The notes below the pieces were generated by a model. The model searched no databases, had not been told where the DNA came from, and worked only from the letters and a program-made list of their open reading frames with translations. Shown in pieces: positions 60,984-64,000 of a DNA stretch of 64,000 nt. The stretch's first letter is position 1; each line of letters opens with the position of its first letter. Made by a program: the position numbers and the translations under genes. This stretch comes from Pseudomonas sp. SJZ079 (GTDB taxonomy: Bacteria > Pseudomonadota > Gammaproteobacteria > Pseudomonadales > Pseudomonadaceae): positions 424,398-488,397 of the forward strand of contig NZ_VIUH01000001.1 of assembly GCF_007993865.1 (NCBI RefSeq), given 5' to 3'.

Positions 60984-61625
60984 CACGTTCATCAGCGAGC
61001 AAGCCATCCGGCGCGGTTCGATCACCAACATCAGGCAACCGGTACAGCGAATTGATCACGGCGCCGTCTCGGACAATCAGAACCGAACACCTGTCGAGTT
61101 GAGCCGCCCCCGCTCGGCCCAACCCAGGAAGAGCTGCACCAAATTCGCGCACAAATTATCGACTGCACACTCATGCACCGTCTTTAACAAATTTATATCG
61201 GTCGCTTCCTCCGCCCAATATACGGCTTTGGCGCTGCCATTGCGCTGCTCAGTGTAGGCAGCGATCAATTGCTGACGATCGGACACACTTCTAAGGACGC
61301 TGCCGAGTATCTGACCTGCGGTCAAGCCGCGGAATCAAACTGCAGTAGTGGATACAGTCATTCATCCAGCCTTTCGCGGCCGGACTCCGAGGCTGACAAT
61401 GCTCAAGCCCTTTATAGGCATCGAACTCTCGCGAATATAAAGGCAGATGGGCGCCAGAAGTCATCGACACGACTCTACTCATTCCCCACGCCTGGTCTAT
61501 ATCGTGCGCCGCACGCAAGTTTCATAACAATCATCCCGAAGGACTAGGGCTGGTTGCGGCCTATCGACGACAGGCCTATAAGTAATGATTGGCCTGGCAG
61601 ACTAATTGCTTGTTAATTAATCTTT
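60984..61625. other. Gene-poor, more AT-rich gap
   Basis: Short open frames exist (60868-61257 on +, 61077-61325 on -), but none shows a domain, a ribosome site or a convincing codon pattern. Base composition becomes less GC-rich toward 61600. Nothing else recognised. Confidence 0.4.
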
Positions 61626-61643
61626 GACAAGCCTTTGCTTGTC
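61626..61643. promoter_or_regulatory. Palindrome upstream of the AraC/GATase gene
   Basis: GACAAG-CCTTTG-CTTGTC with perfect 6-bp arms, 18 bp before the GTG start. It is a possible autoregulatory site. Confidence 0.45.
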
Positions 61644-61660
61644 GTCGAACCGAAGAGCCG

Positions 61661-62710
61661 GTGCCACACAAAGATATCAAGACTCAGGCATCTTCCTTAA
61701 ATATTTGTTCAGAGACGGTCGATATCATGCACATACCGCAGTGTCAATATGAAATCAGGCGCGTTGGGTTCGTTCTGATCCCTGGTTTCGCCTTGACGTC
61801 TTTTTCATTGGCGGTGGAGGCGCTCAGCGTATCCAATCTCCTCCGGGGCACAACGGTATATGACTACCACCTATACAGTGGCGATGTCGACCCTGCAGTG
61901 ACTGAGGTACTAACCTCCAACGGTGTTCCGATAAAAATCTCCGAAGACATTGGCAGTATCGAGGCGTGCAACCTGTTATTTATATGCGCATACAAGAAGG
62001 CGGCGACATATAACAACCTAGCGCTTTTCGCAAAGTTGCGTGCACTGAAAAAAACCGGCTGCAGATTGGCATCACTCTCAAGTGGCAGTTTTATTCTGGC
62101 CAAGGCCGGAGTTTTACGAGGTAATTCTTGCACCCTGTTCAGCGAACAGATGCCATCATTCAAGGAACTATACCCATCGGTGGCCGTAGAGGAGAGTATC
62201 TATACGGTTGGAGATGGTATTTTTACCTGCCAAGGCGGTACTACTGCATTGGATATGCTGCTTTATATCATTAGCCAGGATCACGGTGCCGACTTTGCAT
62301 CCAGCGTTTCCCAGCAGTTCTGCCAGGACAGGATCAGAAGCCGGGATGAGATACAGAATGCCCGTCGTTATCTTGAGTTGAGAATGAAGGCGCCCTGTTT
62401 AGGTGCAGCCATCGAGATGATGGAGGCCAACATCGAAACCCCCTATGCCATCGAGGACCTGGCAGGAAAGGTCGGCACGACGGTGCGGACGCTGGAGCAT
62501 GCCTTCCGGACCCACGAAAATACCACGCCGGTGAATTACTACCTGCACCTCCGACTGAGACGCGCCAGGGCCATGATCGAGGATACCTCCCTCCCCATCG
62601 CTACCATCGCTCAGGCTACGGGGTTCGCCTCGCAAAGCTACTTCACCAAGCGCTTTCGCGAGGCCTATGGCATTTCCCCGAGCCGCTTGCGCAGCGCCAA
62701 AATATTATAA
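61661..62710 (+). CDS. GATase1-like AraC family regulator
   Basis: A 349-residue regulator: DJ-1/PfpI-like N-terminal domain (about 33-215, RRVGFVLIPGFALTSFSLAVEALSVSNLL) and C-terminal AraC HTH (about 248-345, IEDLAGKVGTTVRTLEHAFRTHENTTPVNYYLHLRLRRAR). The Cys nucleophile position has Ser (LASLSSGSFILAKAG), so no amidase activity is expected. GTG 61661 is the apparent start; ATG 61727 is an alternative. Related in type to the regulator at 48862 but clearly distinct in sequence. Codon use is more AT-rich than the rest. It precedes the oxygenase gene by 80 bp. Confidence 0.9.
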   Translation: MPHKDIKTQASSLNICSETVDIMHIPQCQYEIRRVGFVLIPGFALTSFSLAVEALSVSNLLRGTTVYDYHLYSGDVDPAVTEVLTSNGVPIKISEDIGSIEACNLLFICAYKKAATYNNLALFAKLRALKKTGCRLASLSSGSFILAKAGVLRGNSCTLFSEQMPSFKELYPSVAVEESIYTVGDGIFTCQGGTTALDMLLYIISQDHGADFASSVSQQFCQDRIRSRDEIQNARRYLELRMKAPCLGAAIEMMEANIETPYAIEDLAGKVGTTVRTLEHAFRTHENTTPVNYYLHLRLRRARAMIEDTSLPIATIAQATGFASQSYFTKRFREAYGISPSRLRSAKIL

Positions 62711-62790
62711 ATTTCTTCGGCTTTGTTATATCTCGGAAACTCCGTCGGGTAGATGCTATCGGTCAACTTCACTCAACTGCAAATGAGGTA

Positions 62791-63789
62791 ATGACCGTGG
62801 TACAAATGATCGAAAGTTGCCTGACCAGCAAGTCGACCTCGTTCAACGAGATCCCTATAGTCGATATCGGTCCGCTGCTGGATGGTAGCGATGCAAACTC
62901 GGTGGCTCGTCAAATAGGCCACATTTGCGAGAACATAGGCTTTCTATATATCAAGAATCACGGTGTGCCGGCCTCTTTGGTGCAAGACGTGTATCGGCTG
63001 GCGCAGGATTTTTTCGCTCAGCCGTTTGAGGTCAAGAATCGCCTCAATATCGTCAACTCAGGTCAGACATTGCGTGGCTATATCCCCATGTATGGAGAGA
63101 ATGTCGACCCTACCAACACCAAGGATTTTAAGGAGTGCTTCGATTTTGGTCGGCCTGAAGAGGCGGTTTCTCCGTTTTTCGGACCAAACCTGATGCCCGA
63201 GGCTCATCAAGAGTTCAAACGTGTCATGGACACCTACCATGCCACCATGCTGAAGCTTGCGCGCAAATTAATCAGCGCAATTGCCTTGAGCCTGGACTTG
63301 CCGGCGGATTATTTCGAAAAGCTGCAGAAGAAGCCAATTACGATTCAGCGCCTGTTGCACTACCCGCCGCAGTTCGGCGATATCACCCTGAAGGAAATTG
63401 GTATTGGCGCACATACTGATTACGGCTTCCTGACCATTCTCTCGCAGGATGCAAATGGAGGACTTCAGGTCCAGAATAGAAACGGTGAGTGGGTCAGCGC
63501 ACCGCCCGTGGCGGATACCTTCATTGTCAATATTGGTGATCTGGTCCAGACCTTTACCAATGATCGTTACATCTCCACCATGCATCGTGTCATCAATACC
63601 AGCGGCGTGGACCGTTACTCGGTGCCGTTCTTTATTGACCTAGATTTCGATGCGGTTGTCGATGTCGTTCCCACCTGCTCCAGCGCAGAGAATCCGAGTA
63701 AGTACCCGCCCTATACCAGTGGCCAGCACAAGTACAAACGTTTCGTCGATAGCTATGCCCACTTGCAAGATGTTGTCATAGGAGGGTAA
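62791..63789 (+). CDS. 2OG-Fe(II) oxygenase, isopenicillin N synthase-like family
   Basis: A 332-residue non-heme iron oxygenase. The iron triad is His208, Asp210 (GAHTDYG) and His265 (TMHRVINTSG), and the 2-oxoglutarate-binding RxS is Arg275/Ser277 (RYSVPFF). The N-terminal DIOX_N part is VDIGPLLDGSDANSVARQIGHICENIGFLYIKNHGV. TGAGGT precedes the ATG. Follows the AraC/GATase regulator in the same direction, suggesting control by it. Substrate unknown; hydroxylation or demethylation of an amine or amino acid fits the context. Confidence 0.92.
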   Translation: MTVVQMIESCLTSKSTSFNEIPIVDIGPLLDGSDANSVARQIGHICENIGFLYIKNHGVPASLVQDVYRLAQDFFAQPFEVKNRLNIVNSGQTLRGYIPMYGENVDPTNTKDFKECFDFGRPEEAVSPFFGPNLMPEAHQEFKRVMDTYHATMLKLARKLISAIALSLDLPADYFEKLQKKPITIQRLLHYPPQFGDITLKEIGIGAHTDYGFLTILSQDANGGLQVQNRNGEWVSAPPVADTFIVNIGDLVQTFTNDRYISTMHRVINTSGVDRYSVPFFIDLDFDAVVDVVPTCSSAENPSKYPPYTSGQHKYKRFVDSYAHLQDVVIGG

Positions 63790-63812
63790 TTCAACCAAAG
63801 AGCAACTAAGAC

Positions 63813-63843
63813 GTCGGAGTGATTTATTTTTAGTTACTCCGAC
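63813..63843. terminator. Inverted repeat after the oxygenase gene
   Basis: GTCGGAGT and ACTCCGAC are perfect 8-bp arms around an AT-rich loop, 23 bp after the stop. Likely transcription end. Nothing else is recognised up to 64000. Confidence 0.5.
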
Positions 63844-64000
63844 CATTAACGATTAATCGAAACCCAGCGATCGTACTGCAGAAAAGTTAGCCGAATAAAA
63901 AAGGCTCTTCGCATTGTCGCGGGGAAGAGAGGATTGACAGTCAGGGATGCAGGTAAATTGGCAGTCGCCAAACACACCAGCCCCTGCACCCTGCTGTCAC

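Overview
The window reads as chromosomal DNA of a Pseudomonas or close relative. It is GC-rich with short intergenic gaps. From memory, several neighbour sets match Pseudomonas aeruginosa PAO1 order: the gldG/permease/ATPase genes beside plsB, and mexK-mexJ-mexL followed by rsmJ. No rRNA, tRNA or CRISPR array was recognised.

Layout. 0-7.4 kb: partial gene, cold-shock protein, Gld-type ABC exporter, plsB. 7.4-11.4 kb: RidA proteins, a LysR regulator, a UPF0149 protein and a SpoIIAA-like protein. 11.6-18.8 kb: a complete phosphorelay made of a CHASE-domain hybrid kinase, an HPt protein resembling LuxU, a sigma-54 activator closely resembling Vibrio LuxO, and a response regulator with a degenerate GGDEF and an intact EAL domain. 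19-25.6 kb: TetR regulator and three-gene RND efflux operon. 26.2-35.8 kb: compact Tad/Flp-type pilus locus with unusual prepilins. 36.2-39.4 kb: dsdA, dsdC and a DUF4197 protein. 39.5-45.5 kb: REP-associated transposase (RAYT) with its palindromic repeats, then mexK, mexJ, mexL. 45.5-48.8 kb: rsmJ, a frameshifted extensin-like gene, an isocitrate-lyase-family gene, a broken partial copy of rsmJ and a small unknown gene. 48.9-60.9 kb: apparent quaternary-ammonium (betaine) uptake and catabolism cluster with proVWX, MmgE/PrpD, two SDRs, a ProC-like protein and a DgcA/StcD-type demethylase. 61.6-63.8 kb: more AT-rich pair, an AraC/GATase regulator and a 2OG-Fe(II) oxygenase.

Main discovery candidate. 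Copies of TTGCA-WWW-TGCAA, the binding motif known for Vibrio LuxO, lie upstream of the phosphorelay genes (14389, 16521) and upstream of both Tad pilus transcription units (34088 and, with one mismatch, 36025). In three cases a sigma-54-like -24/-12 element lies about 95-110 bp from the box, pointing toward the gene. This suggests that a LuxU-LuxO-type relay, in a non-Vibrio background, directly controls a c-di-GMP enzyme and a Tad-like pilus. The 7.4-40 kb stretch lies between plsB and mexK, which are only a few genes apart in PAO1 as I recall, so much of it may be lineage-specific insertion.
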